Positions 35,131-43,502 are shown, counted from the first letter of the stretch. The stretch: DNA of 64,000 nt from JBEKIK01 sp050013075 (GCA_050013075.1 JBEKFZ010000007.1:1-64000), one strand, 5' to 3'. A program made the numbers and translations. Notes: generated from the letters alone by a model not told the origin.

Positions 35131-35907
35131 TCACTTTCTACTTTTTTTCTCATTGGATAAATCACGGAAATAATCTTCGATAAGATCCTGGTACTTGGGA
35201 ATGAATTCTTCCACTGGGGTTTGCAGCATTTGCTCCCGGACGTGCGAAGGCAACTCGCCCCAGAGATTATTCATCATTGCACGCATTTCTTCCATGTCGG
35301 GTTTGTGCGATTGGCCGTCAGGCGAGCGCGGAGAACCTGCCGCGGCGGGCTTATTGCCGGGTTTTTGACCGGCTTTTGTACCGGGCTTGGGGTGCGAACC
35401 AGTGGGATTTTGGGCGGATTGCCGAGGATTCGACGAGCTTGACGAGCATTGCCCAGCCGATTTCTTGGCCTGGTTAATAAGTAGATCCAGATCGGCGACG
35501 ATTTGCTTTTGCAGATTGAGCGTGGCCGGCCCGGCGTCGGATTTTGCCATGCGCTGCCGGACTTGGAGCATGGTTTGGGCGATGCTAAGCAGCGGATCGT
35601 CGTTTTCTTTTTCAGCCGCCGCTCCCAGTTCCCGTTGAAGTCGCTCGTTGAGATCCGCGCCCCCCTGCCCTGCCCTGGTTTGCAGATTGCCATTTTTCTC
35701 GCCGGGGCCGTAAACTTCCCGCTCGATATCTTTTTTAGATTGATCCTTGAGGTTTTTAAGCAGTTCGCCGTCGAGCGATCGGCGCTGCTGCGATTGGGCC
35801 ATGACTGGCGCGGAGGAATATGAAAACGAGATCAATTCAAACGAAACGATTAAGATTGCAAATTGCAAATTGCAAATTGCAAATTTTAAAATGCAGAATT
35901 GTTTCAT
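35131..35907 (-). CDS. Small secreted Gln/Lys-rich protein with heptamer-encoded signal peptide
   Basis: 258 residues. After the signal peptide the protein is charged and Gln/Pro/Gly-rich with a low-complexity middle (NPTGSHPKPGTKAGQKPGNK) and a C-terminal helix-rich part (MRAMMNNLWGELPSHVREQMLQ ... YQDLIEDYFRDLS, in parts). The leader KQFCILKFAICNLQFAILIV is largely the translation of four TTTGCAA heptamers. The ATG is supported by GGAG 7 nt upstream, so the repeat is really inside the translated region. It is the first gene of the three-gene secreted group; planctomycete homologue type is not named. Confidence 0.75.
   Translation of the reverse strand: MKQFCILKFAICNLQFAILIVSFELISFSYSSAPVMAQSQQRRSLDGELLKNLKDQSKKDIEREVYGPGEKNGNLQTRAGQGGADLNERLQRELGAAAEKENDDPLLSIAQTMLQVRQRMAKSDAGPATLNLQKQIVADLDLLINQAKKSAGQCSSSSSNPRQSAQNPTGSHPKPGTKAGQKPGNKPAAAGSPRSPDGQSHKPDMEEMRAMMNNLWGELPSHVREQMLQTPVEEFIPKYQDLIEDYFRDLSNEKKSRK
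35856..35884. repeat. Coding TTGCAAA heptamer array
   Basis: Four units of ATTGCAA on the plus strand, read as TTTGCAA on the coding strand, within codons 8-17 of the small secreted protein. Confidence 0.92.
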
Positions 35908-35990
35908 AAAGCGACTCCGACTGACACATTGCTTTGATATTCATTATACCCGCGAAAGTCGCTTATAGAACCACCCGGCTATTCCCGATC

Positions 35991-36136
35991 CCCGACCATG
36001 CCGACCAATGCTGCGCATCGGTGCCCGATGTCGCCCGGTCGCGGCTATTTAGTCTCAGGTAAAAATGTCGCGTTTTCGCCTCAGAGCCGGGCCGTGTCGG
36101 GTGCGGAATTACCGGGGCGACACGCCCCGGCTCTGA
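35991..36136. repeat. Two palindromic intergenic elements
   Basis: 35991-36056 belongs to the CGACC...GGTCGCGG family (CCGACCATGCCGACC, GCGCATCGGTGCCCG, GTCGCGGCT). 36081-36136 is a copy of the compound AGAGCCGGGCCG...CGGCTCT palindrome. Together they fill the gap upstream of the small secreted protein gene and downstream of truA. Confidence 0.75.
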
Positions 36137-36180
36137 CTTTTCATATTACATTCTTTTTCTGACTCTCAATAAGCAAATAA

Positions 36181-36942
36181 TTATTCCCTGTCTTTGTAAT
36201 CCACCTTCACGAGAAAAAGTCCTTGCGGGGGCGCGGTGGGGCCGGCCAGGCGGCGGTCGACGGCGCGGAGGACTTCAGCCGGGTAGGTTTCGGGCCTGAC
36301 GCCCCGGCCGACTTCGACCAGCGTGCCCACAATCGCGCGGACCATATTATACAAGAAACCGTCGGCTTCCACTTCAATTGTAATCCAGTCTTGTTCATCC
36401 CCCCTGCCCCGCCGGACCGTTAGATCGAAAATCGTGCGCACGCTGTTTTTAGACCTGGAGCTGGAAGTTTCAAAGCTGCTGAAATCATGGGCGCCGATAA
36501 GCGCAGTAGCGGAGCGGTGCATGGACTGGGCATCCAGCCGGCCTTGTCTGAAATGCCAGCAATAGCGGCGGCGGAACACGTCCCGGACCGGCCCGTCGTG
36601 GATCAGGTAGCGGTAGCGCTTGCCGACGGCCTGATGCATGGGATGAAAATTGTCGTGCGTTTCGGATGCATCGAGAACGGCGATGTCGCCGGGCAGAACG
36701 GCGTTTAGCGCCCGGCGTAAAACCTCGGGGGTCAAGCGGGTTTCGAGGCGAAAACTAACCACCTGTCCCAGCGCGTGCACGCCGCCGTCGGTCCGGCCAC
36801 TGGCAAGAATGCGTACGCTTTGGCCGGTGACGCGAGCGATGGCGTCTTCGATGGTCTCCTGAACCGACCGTTGCCCGCTCTGGGCTTGCCACCCGAAATA
36901 ATTCGTGCCGTCGTACGATACCAGGAGTTTGAAAGTGCGCAT
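36181..36942 (-). CDS. truA: tRNA pseudouridine synthase A
   Basis: 253 residues. The catalytic Asp52 is in ASGRTDGGVHALGQ; other family blocks are LLVSYDGTNYFGWQ, KRYRYLIHDG, GAHDFSSFE and GFLYNMVRAIVGTL. It makes pseudouridine 38-40 in the anticodon arm. Length is normal. It lies downstream of asd in the same direction, with two hairpin repeats between them. Confidence 0.96.
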   Translation of the reverse strand: MRTFKLLVSYDGTNYFGWQAQSGQRSVQETIEDAIARVTGQSVRILASGRTDGGVHALGQVVSFRLETRLTPEVLRRALNAVLPGDIAVLDASETHDNFHPMHQAVGKRYRYLIHDGPVRDVFRRRYCWHFRQGRLDAQSMHRSATALIGAHDFSSFETSSSRSKNSVRTIFDLTVRRGRGDEQDWITIEVEADGFLYNMVRAIVGTLVEVGRGVRPETYPAEVLRAVDRRLAGPTAPPQGLFLVKVDYKDRE

Positions 36943-36987
36943 TATTTTAAGCTATCAGCTATCAGCGATCAGCTTGCCGCAACCAAA

Positions 36988-37049
36988 ACCCCCGGTGTGT
37001 TCACCGGGGGCTAAATAAGTCACCCCCGCTGTATTCATCGGGGGCTAAA
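36988..37049. repeat. Two tandem CCCCCGGTG...CACCGGGGG hairpins ending GGGGGCTAAA
   Basis: First copy 36988-37014 (CCCCCGGTG-TGTT-CACCGGGGG-CTAAA). Second copy 37022-37049 (CCCCCGCTG...ATCGGGGGCTAAA, imperfect stem). A third of this type is at 50464-50490. Upstream, 36950-36974 has CAGCTAT heptamers. Confidence 0.8.
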
Positions 37050-37056
37050 TGAGACT

Positions 37057-38094
37057 CTATTTCCGTTTGCCCATGACGGCCTTGTCGCCGAGTTTTACCA
37101 GCAATTCGGCGATCTGCACGGCATTGGTGGCCGCGCCTTTGCGCAGGTTGTCGCTGACGCACCAGAAGGCCAAGCCGTTGGGACAGGAAAGATCTTCGCG
37201 GATTCGCCCGATGAAGGTCTCGTCGCGCTGGTCGCAATTGATGGGCATGGGATAGATTTTGTGGTCGATGTCGTCCAAAACCACCAGGCCGGGCGTGGCG
37301 GCGAAGAGTTTGCGGGCTTCTTCGACGCTGACTTTTCGCTCGGTTTCCACCAGGATGCTTTCGCTGTGACAGTTGGAAACCGGGACGCGCACGCAGGTCG
37401 GGCAGATTTGGATGTCGTCGTCTTCCAACATCTTCCGCGTTTCGTAGACCATTTTCATTTCCTCGGACGTATAGCCCTTATGCTTGGGAGAGCCGATCTG
37501 CGGAATGCAATTGAAGGCAATTGGGTATGGGAAACATTCGTATTTATATTCTTGCCCGGCCAATAGAGCCCGAGTGCCGCCATCCAAGTCGCGGGTGCCT
37601 GCCAGGCCCGCCCCGCTGGTGGCCTGATAAGTGCTGACGACGACCCGCAGCACCCCCGCGGCGTCGTGCAAGGGTTTCAGGGCCTGGACCATTTGCGTGG
37701 TGGAACAGTTCGGACTGGAGATGATGCCTTTATGTCGGAGCACCGCGTGCGGATTGACCTCTGGAATGACCAGGGGCACGGCGGGGTCCATGCGCCAGTA
37801 TCCGCTCTCGTCGATCACCAGGCAGCCGCGGCGTACGGCGTCGGGGATGAAATCGCGGGCCACGTCGTCGGGAGTGCTGCTTATGGCCAGGTCCACATCG
37901 TCGAAAACCGGACCTTTTAGCTCCTCGACCGTGATTTCCCGGCCGGCGTATGGCAACTTTTTGCCCGCCGATCGGGCGGAAGCCACAAACTTGATCCGCT
38001 TGACGGGAAAGCGATGATCTTCGAGCAATTGGCGAATGATGGTCCCAACTGCGCCGGTGGCGCCTACGACAGCTACACAATCGAACACGGGCAA
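37057..38094 (-). CDS. asd: Aspartate-semialdehyde dehydrogenase
   Basis: 345 residues. NADP-binding GATGAVG (11-17), catalytic Cys130 in ISSPNCSTTQM, and later QATSGAGLAG and the His of NCHSESILVE. It reduces aspartyl phosphate to the semialdehyde for Lys, Met, Thr and diaminopimelate synthesis. Length and motifs are normal. The start ATG is preceded by AAGGAGATTGCCC, a good ribosome binding site. Confidence 0.95.
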   Translation of the reverse strand: MPVFDCVAVVGATGAVGTIIRQLLEDHRFPVKRIKFVASARSAGKKLPYAGREITVEELKGPVFDDVDLAISSTPDDVARDFIPDAVRRGCLVIDESGYWRMDPAVPLVIPEVNPHAVLRHKGIISSPNCSTTQMVQALKPLHDAAGVLRVVVSTYQATSGAGLAGTRDLDGGTRALLAGQEYKYECFPYPIAFNCIPQIGSPKHKGYTSEEMKMVYETRKMLEDDDIQICPTCVRVPVSNCHSESILVETERKVSVEEARKLFAATPGLVVLDDIDHKIYPMPINCDQRDETFIGRIREDLSCPNGLAFWCVSDNLRKGAATNAVQIAELLVKLGDKAVMGKRK

Positions 38095-38199
38095 TCTCCT
38101 TGTTGTTTAAAAAATTATAATCTAACAAACAAAAATGAGGTTCTATTACCTTTTGATTATGCCATGATCGGCGGAAAATCACAACCGCACATATATAAC

Positions 38200-38240
38200 A
38201 AAACCCCCGCCAGGTGGAGTCCATGGCGGGGGTCGTTTTT
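38200..38240. terminator. Strong bidirectional hairpin terminator
   Basis: CCCCCGCCA (38204-38212) pairs with TGGCGGGGG (38224-38232); an inner TGGA/TCCA extends the stem. Minus-strand reading gives the hairpin then TTTTGTT, right for termination of the TIGR03000 gene; plus-strand reading ends in GTCGTTTTT. Confidence 0.8.
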
Positions 38241-38295
38241 GGTCATCTTCAGTTGACGTGCCTTCGGCCTTGGGCCGGCGGCGGACATATTCGGT

Positions 38296-39093
38296 TTAAT
38301 TGGCTGCGGCCACGGATTCGGCCGGGTTGGGATTGAAACCAAAGGCCACGGCGGTATTCTGGCCGGCGGTCAGAGTCACGCTGCGGGTGTCTTCCATTAG
38401 TTTCCCGTCGCGGACTACTTCAGCGTGAATGTCGTACTTGTAGCTGAAACCGGGTTTCAGGCCGAAGGATACGAACTGGCGACGGCTGCCGGTGCTGCGG
38501 GTAGCCAGACCGTTGATCGTGACCTTGGCGTCGTAGGGTACCCAGACCGTTACCACGCCACTTGTTTCCGGAGTCGGAGATGACGTGCTTGTCGGTTCGG
38601 CGGGCACTGTGGAGGTAGCGCCGGGCATGGCGGGCGCCGGCTCGTTAGGACTGGGTTGAGCAGGCGTGGGCCCGGGTTCAGGCGGCATGGCCGGAGCGCC
38701 GGACGCCGGACCTTCCATCACCGGCTTCTTGGCAGGGGTGGGCGCCGCGGTCGGAGCAGAAGGCATCGTTGTAGCGGTCGTTGAACCGCAACATGTCGCC
38801 GCTACTTCATTGCAACAGCTATAAGTTGCATAGCATCCTGAATAGCAGCCTGAATAGCAGCCCGCATAGCAACCTCCCCAGCCACAGCTCCAGCGGTAGG
38901 GTCGGCCGCATCCAGCATACCAACCTCCGCAAGAATTGCAGGCCGAGTAGCAAGGCGAACAGCCATAACCGCAACCCCAATACGCCGGTCGGCAGCATCC
39001 CCACCACCAGGCGTTAGCACTCTGGACAGTGGTCATAAGTACTGTAACAACCACTATCACAAACAACACACTTTTCCAGGTTTGTCGACTCAT
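38296..39093 (-). CDS. Secreted Cys-rich protein with TIGR03000-type domain
   Basis: About 265 residues from the ATG at 39093, which has GGGAGCGG upstream; the frame before it is not signal-like. Signal peptide about 1-26 (VLFVIVVVTVLMTTVQSANA). Then a Cys/Gly/Tyr-rich stretch of about 70 residues with 17 cysteines (WWWGCC ... GCYSGCYSGCYATYSCC), a Pro/Ala/Thr-rich linker, and a C-terminal beta domain (VTVWVPYDAKVTINGLATRS ... RSVTLTAGQ) of the planctomycete-specific TIGR03000 type. Likely a cell-surface protein, disulfide-rich. It follows flhB but is a separate unit with its own terminator. Confidence 0.85.
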   Translation of the reverse strand: MSRQTWKSVLFVIVVVTVLMTTVQSANAWWWGCCRPAYWGCGYGCSPCYSACNSCGGWYAGCGRPYRWSCGWGGCYAGCYSGCYSGCYATYSCCNEVAATCCGSTTATTMPSAPTAAPTPAKKPVMEGPASGAPAMPPEPGPTPAQPSPNEPAPAMPGATSTVPAEPTSTSSPTPETSGVVTVWVPYDAKVTINGLATRSTGSRRQFVSFGLKPGFSYKYDIHAEVVRDGKLMEDTRSVTLTAGQNTAVAFGFNPNPAESVAAAN

Positions 39094-39280
39094 AGGTTTC
39101 CGCTCCCTTTTTAAAAAAGGACAAAAAAAGTTTTCAAGGCTACAAACCCTGTAGCTTACCAATAATAGCATGAAAATCAAGTAGGTTGGGTAAACTTATC
39201 CGATTTGGCAAGCTCTTGCAATCATAGAACTTAGGGCAAACGTCCTAAGAAGACATCTAAATTATAACGATTCGTCCCGG

Positions 39281-39306
39281 AAGAAAACCACCCGAATTAG
39301 TGGTTT
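39281..39306 (-). terminator. Possible terminator behind flhB
   Basis: On the minus strand AAACCAC, an 8-nt loop, GTGGTTT, then TCTTCC. It lies 16 bp behind the flhB stop and would end the flagellar transcript. The T-tract is weak. Confidence 0.45.
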
Positions 39307-39321
39307 GACGGGGAGCTATGT

Positions 39322-40404
39322 TTACGTTTTTGCTACAGATGGAATCGTTTTTCCCTTGAGTTGGTAGACGTAAGCAAGCACTTCGGCCACGGCTGCGTAC
39401 TTGTCTTGAGGGATGGGATGGTTGATATCCACATCACGGTACAAGGCTTGAGCCAATGGTTTCTTTTCCACAATGGGAATACCATGTTCCAAGGCCAGGG
39501 CGCGGATGCGTTGGGCAAGAAGGCCCGCTCCTTTAGCCACCACGATGGGCGCGGCCATGGTTTCCGGTTCGTATTGAACGGCCACGGCCAATTCGGTGGG
39601 GTTGGTGATTACCACGTCGGCTTTGGGCACCGCGGCGGAGATGCGATGCAAGGCCAACTGACGTTGCACTTGGCGACGCCGGGCTACAATCTGGGGATTG
39701 CCTTCCAGATTTTTCAATTCTTCGCGGATCTCTTGCGGCGTCATCTTCAGGTCCTGCTCGTGCTTCCACCATTGGAAGCCATAGTCGAGCAAGGCCAGAA
39801 ACACGAGCGCCCCGGCGATTTTCAGCGCGGTCCAGAGCAGAATCTGGAGCATCAGCAAGGCGATTTCCCCGACGCCATGTCCGGACAATCCCAGAATCTT
39901 CTCGCGCTGATTCCATAGACTTATATAGGCCACGCCGACAATGACGGCGATCTTGAAAATCCCAAAAAGCAAGTGCACGCCGTTGGAAAGTGAGAAAATT
40001 CGGCCCAGACCCTTCAACGGGTCGATGCGGGTCAAATCGAGCGCTACTTTATCGGGCAGAAAAAGAAAACCCACTTGCATCAGGTTCGAGGCTATGCCAG
40101 CCAACATCACCAATCCCAAAATGGGCAATAAGTATTTAGCCAGCATTGATACGGTAGAAGTCCACTGGCTTACCGCAAAATCCAAATCAGCCGAAAGCCA
40201 TGCATCGCGGCCCAATTGTTTTGCGGCGTATCCGCCGAAGAATTCCACCAGCCGCGGGCCCATCATCAGCAATATCAGCAGACCGGCCAACAACAAAAAG
40301 GCCGATCCCAAGTCCTGACTTTTGGCGACGTGGCCCTCCTGGCGGGCCTGTTGCCGGCGATGCTGGGTCGGTTCTTGCGATTTATCGCCGTTTTGTTCGG
40401 GCAT
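39322..40404 (-). CDS. flhB: Flagellar type III export protein FlhB
   Basis: 360 residues: N-terminal KSQEPTQHRRQQARQEGHVAKS (cited in part) typical of FlhB, four membrane helices between about 35 and 205, and the cytoplasmic autocleavage domain. The autocleavage motif reads N268-P-T-E instead of NPTH, followed by LAVAVQYEP. FlhB switches export substrate from hook to filament with FliK, which is also present. It is the last gene of the flagellar locus, 131 bp behind fliR. Confidence 0.95.
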   Translation of the reverse strand: MPEQNGDKSQEPTQHRRQQARQEGHVAKSQDLGSAFLLLAGLLILLMMGPRLVEFFGGYAAKQLGRDAWLSADLDFAVSQWTSTVSMLAKYLLPILGLVMLAGIASNLMQVGFLFLPDKVALDLTRIDPLKGLGRIFSLSNGVHLLFGIFKIAVIVGVAYISLWNQREKILGLSGHGVGEIALLMLQILLWTALKIAGALVFLALLDYGFQWWKHEQDLKMTPQEIREELKNLEGNPQIVARRRQVQRQLALHRISAAVPKADVVITNPTELAVAVQYEPETMAAPIVVAKGAGLLAQRIRALALEHGIPIVEKKPLAQALYRDVDINHPIPQDKYAAVAEVLAYVYQLKGKTIPSVAKT

Positions 40405-40469
40405 TTTTGGATGGGCCGTGGATGAGCGGCAAACACACTGGTTTGCACACTACATATTCATGGAAAAAA

Positions 40470-40532
40470 CTCCCGGAGCAAGCTCCGGGGCTAAACCGAG
40501 AACTGAAAACCGTGAACTGTGAACTGAAAACT
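40470..40532. repeat. CCCGGAGC palindrome plus GTGAACT heptamers
   Basis: CTCCCGGAGCAAGCTCCGGGGCTAAA (40471-40496, the reverse orientation of the 124-141 element) followed by AACTGAAAACCGTGAACTGTGAACTGAAAACT with 7-8 bp period. It sits between fliR and flhB. Confidence 0.8.
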
Positions 40533-40535
40533 ACT

Positions 40536-41336
40536 TCACGAAAGCCATCCCACGCGCATCGGTGTATGAAGGGCATCGAGTAAAACTTCCAGGGCGGGTT
40601 CGATTTGTTCCTGGAAAGCCCATGCAACGCCGCCTAATGTCAAGGCCAAGGCGCCGAAAATGAGCAACGAGTTCAGGCCGAATCCCAAAATCAACACGTT
40701 CAACTGGGGAACGGTGCGGCTGATCAGTCCCAAAACAAGAGTAGCCAGCAGCAAAGCGATCGTAGCCGGGGCGGCGGCGCGGATGCCCAGCGAAAAACTC
40801 TGGGCCATTAGCGTGACAAAAGCGTCGGCGATCGATCGGGAAAATACTCCGCTGCCGGGCGGAATTGTCCGGAACGTATCGAGCAATCCGGCCATGACCA
40901 GCCTGTGACCGCCAATACACACGAAAATGCTCAGACTAACAAGGGTAAACAGCCTGGATAGGATGGGCGTGTTCATATCCGATGTTGGATCATAGGCCTC
41001 GGCTATCATCAACCCGCCCACGTACCCGATTATTTCGCCCGCCAGTTCCATGCCGTGAACGAGGATCATGATCCCGAATCCCAAACACGTTCCCACTATC
41101 AGTTCGCCGCCTACGAAAACCAGGTAATTCAGCAGGTTGCCGGGCTCCGGCGCGGCCGCGTTCCATTGCGACGGCATAATCAGCACGGCCAAGGCCAGGG
41201 CCAACAGCGCACGCACGCGCATAGGCGCGTCGGTGGAGCCGTAAATCGGAGCGGTCATCGTCAAAGAGCTCACCCGGGTAAGCACCAGGGTAAACACGAT
41301 GAACTTGTCGAAGTTGAGTTGATTTACCCAATCCAT
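40536..41336 (-). CDS. fliR: Flagellar export apparatus protein FliR
   Basis: 266 residues with about six membrane helices and the family start (FDKFIVFTLVLTRVSSLTMTAPIYG). The C-terminal helix and the terminal LDALHTPMRVGWLS fit FliR. It forms the export gate with FliP and FliQ, whose genes precede it. The ATG is preceded by a CATCCTT array rather than a Shine-Dalgarno. Confidence 0.94.
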   Translation of the reverse strand: MDWVNQLNFDKFIVFTLVLTRVSSLTMTAPIYGSTDAPMRVRALLALALAVLIMPSQWNAAAPEPGNLLNYLVFVGGELIVGTCLGFGIMILVHGMELAGEIIGYVGGLMIAEAYDPTSDMNTPILSRLFTLVSLSIFVCIGGHRLVMAGLLDTFRTIPPGSGVFSRSIADAFVTLMAQSFSLGIRAAAPATIALLLATLVLGLISRTVPQLNVLILGFGLNSLLIFGALALTLGGVAWAFQEQIEPALEVLLDALHTPMRVGWLS

Positions 41337-41340
41337 ACAT

Positions 41341-41373
41341 GTAAGGATGAAGGATGAAGGATGAAGGATGAAT
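41341..41373. repeat. GGATGAA heptamer array at the fliR start
   Basis: AAGGATGAAGGATGAAGGATGA units on the plus strand; on the fliR mRNA this is CATCCTT x4 ending 8 nt before the ATG. No AGGAGG-like sequence is present on the mRNA strand. Confidence 0.9.
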
Positions 41374-41439
41374 GCTCATCAATATGAATAGGTGTGTTGT
41401 TCATCGTTCAATTTTCCACATTTTAAATTTTCTCGTCTA

Positions 41440-41706
41440 TTAGAATCTTCCGGGAATTCCGGCGATCAAGTCGCTGGAATACTGCACCATGCGGGCGATA
41501 AGCCAGGGGAGCGTAAGGCTTAATACCAATACCATCGCAATCAGTTTGGGCACGAAGGCCACGGTCTGCTCCTGGATCTGCGTGAGGGCCTGCAATAAAC
41601 CGATCAGCAAACCCACGACCATCCCGGCCAACAGGACCGGAGAGCCGATCAGGAGCATGTTCCATATCGCTTCGCGGCCGATATCGATGACTGCTTGAGC
41701 GTCCAT
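41440..41706 (-). CDS. fliQ: Flagellar export apparatus protein FliQ
   Basis: 88 residues from the ATG at 41706, matching the family length of about 89; the 13 codons upstream are translated CATCCTT repeat. Two membrane helices (about 16-38 and 52-75) and the family motif QAVIDIGREAIWNMLLIGSP. Part of the FliPQR gate. Confidence 0.94.
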   Translation of the reverse strand: MDAQAVIDIGREAIWNMLLIGSPVLLAGMVVGLLIGLLQALTQIQEQTVAFVPKLIAMVLVLSLTLPWLIARMVQYSSDLIAGIPGRF

Positions 41707-41850
41707 AAAAAAGGATGAAGGATGAGGGATGAAGGATGAAAACAAAAGGCTGTAGGCCGGAGGAATGGAAACTGATTACTGAAAACTGATAAATGAAAAC
41801 TTGATAAAAACCGCTTGCGGTTTCGCGCTGTCTGCCGAAAACTGATAACT
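41707..41850. repeat. Composite: GGATGAA, AGGCTGT, AACTGAT heptamers and palindrome
   Basis: GGATGAA-type array (41707-41736), AAAAGGCTGTAGGCCGGAGG remnant of the CAGCCT family, ACTGATTACTGAAAACTGAT (41768-41795), palindrome copy (41807-41826) and AACTGATAACTGAAAAG up to the fliP stop. Relative to transcription the palindrome module is in the opposite order from the other copies. Confidence 0.85.
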
Positions 41851-41857
41851 GAAAAGT

Positions 41858-42736
41858 TTATGTAAAAGGTTGGAAGCTTTCCATCAACATTCCCACGACC
41901 AGGTGCCAGCCGTCGACCAGGACAAACAGCAGGAGTTTGAAGGGCAAGGAGATCAAGACCGGCGGGAGCATCAACATGCCCATCGAAACCAGCACGCTGG
42001 ATACCACGATGTCCAGAATCAAAAAAGGCAAGTAAATTTGGAATCCGATCAAAAACGCGGTCTTTAGTTCGCTGAGCATGAAGGCCGGCAAAAGGGCCAT
42101 AAGCGGGACGTCATCGTAACTTTTCAGTTCGGGCTGGTCGGGCAGGTAGTTCATAAAAAGATATACGTCCTCGGAATTCTTTGTCCGTTCGATCTGCTGG
42201 CTCATGAATCGGCGCACCGGGGCTACGCCCGACTTCCAGGCTTCATCCAGCGAAATGCGGTGTTCCGTATAGGGGACCACGGCCTCGTAGTAAACCTGCT
42301 TCCACACCGGGGCCATGATTAAAAACGTGAGAAACAGCGACAGGGTCGTGATCACCTGGCTGGGCGGGAGTTGCTGCGTGCCGATCGCCTGGCGCAGCAA
42401 ACTCAGCACCACCACGATCCGCACAAAGCACGTGGTCATCAGCAATATCGCCGGGGCCAGGCTGAGCACGGTCAAAAGCAGCATGACTTGGATCGTGGAG
42501 CTGAGTCCTTCGGGGCTGGTCCATTGTTTTGGTCCGCCGGAAAGCCCTTCTGGCAGCTTCATCGTCAACGGCTGATTGCTAGTCTCTTGGGCGGCGGCCG
42601 AGGCCAGGAAACAGAAACACACCATAACGATGGCCAAATACGCCAACGGCTTCCTCGGCGCCCAGGCAATTCGCAATTTGCGATTTGCAATTTTTTTCCA
42701 AAACGAAACCAGGCCGCGACATTTTGTTTCAGGCAT
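41858..42736 (-). CDS. fliP: Flagellar export apparatus protein FliP
   Basis: 292 residues. FliP core: [29 protein letters not shown] (cited in two parts: [28 protein letters not shown]), PVWKQVYYE, and [15 protein letters not shown], with four membrane helices. An N-terminal signal peptide ([20 protein letters not shown]) is usual for FliP, but here it is preceded by a basic extension, [16 protein letters not shown], encoded by TTGCAAA-type heptamers in the opposite orientation from the two secreted proteins at 33-36 kb. The start overlaps the fliO end by 8 bp. Confidence 0.94.
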   Translation of the reverse strand: MPETKCRGLVSFWKKIANRKLRIAWAPRKPLAYLAIVMVCFCFLASAAAQETSNQPLTMKLPEGLSGGPKQWTSPEGLSSTIQVMLLLTVLSLAPAILLMTTCFVRIVVVLSLLRQAIGTQQLPPSQVITTLSLFLTFLIMAPVWKQVYYEAVVPYTEHRISLDEAWKSGVAPVRRFMSQQIERTKNSEDVYLFMNYLPDQPELKSYDDVPLMALLPAFMLSELKTAFLIGFQIYLPFLILDIVVSSVLVSMGMLMLPPVLISLPFKLLLFVLVDGWHLVVGMLMESFQPFT

Positions 42737-43502
42737 TGCGATGCTCCCAATTCAAGGCGTCCGGCTGTTCGGTTTGCGAGTGATCGTAATCCGCATATTC
42801 GCCATGCGAAAGAGTTCCTCGGGAAGGGCGTTTTGGCGCGAGTTGTTCAAAAATGCGCCGGAACGCCGCGGTGGAACTTTGCGGGCCGGCCTGACGGCAT
42901 AATCCGGCCAATCGGTCGACTTCCTGGGGATCGGTAATTTCGGTGAGCGTTTCGGTCCCGGCCGGGGTGATCGAGACCAGCAGAAGTTTGTTGCCGCAGC
43001 GCATGAGATGCACGTTCTGCCGGCCGGCCAGCGGAGCGCGTCCGAGCACTTCGAATGCCTCGTTGGGAAGACGCGTAAGCCCCTGCGGAGCGGCCCGGCG
43101 CATCAACCAGGCGATCAGTAAAAAGATTCCCAATACCACGCCAAGACTTCCGGCAAGCGTGAGCATCGAGGGCGGGCCGTTGGGCTTTTTGCTCGAATCC
43201 TGGGAAATGCTTTTGCCCGAGGACGACGGCGGAACGTGCGATTCCCGTCTAGGCGGCAATGAAGCCGCCGCCGGCTTGCCGCCGTTGGCGGAAGCGTCGG
43301 CGGTCTTGTCGGCGGTCTTGTCGGCGGCGGGCAGTGGCGGGGCTATCGACACAGGTCCGGTAGTCGGCTGCAACAACGGCGGCCGCGAATCGAACTGGTC
43401 AATGGACGCTTGGTTTGCCGGCGGATCGGACGTCTGCGCAGGGAGATTTCCAGGCAGAATAAATAGAATGATCAAACCAGTGATTCGGGCAGTCGAAGGC
43501 AT
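42729..43502 (-). CDS. fliO: Flagellar biosynthesis protein FliO
   Basis: 257 residues: signal peptide (about 7-22, cleavage near LPAQ), a Pro/Ala/Ser-rich periplasmic region with [12 protein letters not shown] tandem, one membrane helix ([21 protein letters not shown]), and a short cytoplasmic domain with [20 protein letters not shown] typical of FliO. FliO assists FliP assembly. Overlaps fliP by 8 bp. Confidence 0.88.
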   Translation of the reverse strand: MPSTARITGLIILFILPGNLPAQTSDPPANQASIDQFDSRPPLLQPTTGPVSIAPPLPAADKTADKTADASANGGKPAAASLPPRRESHVPPSSSGKSISQDSSKKPNGPPSMLTLAGSLGVVLGIFLLIAWLMRRAAPQGLTRLPNEAFEVLGRAPLAGRQNVHLMRCGNKLLLVSITPAGTETLTEITDPQEVDRLAGLCRQAGPQSSTAAFRRIFEQLAPKRPSRGTLSHGEYADYDHSQTEQPDALNWEHRNA

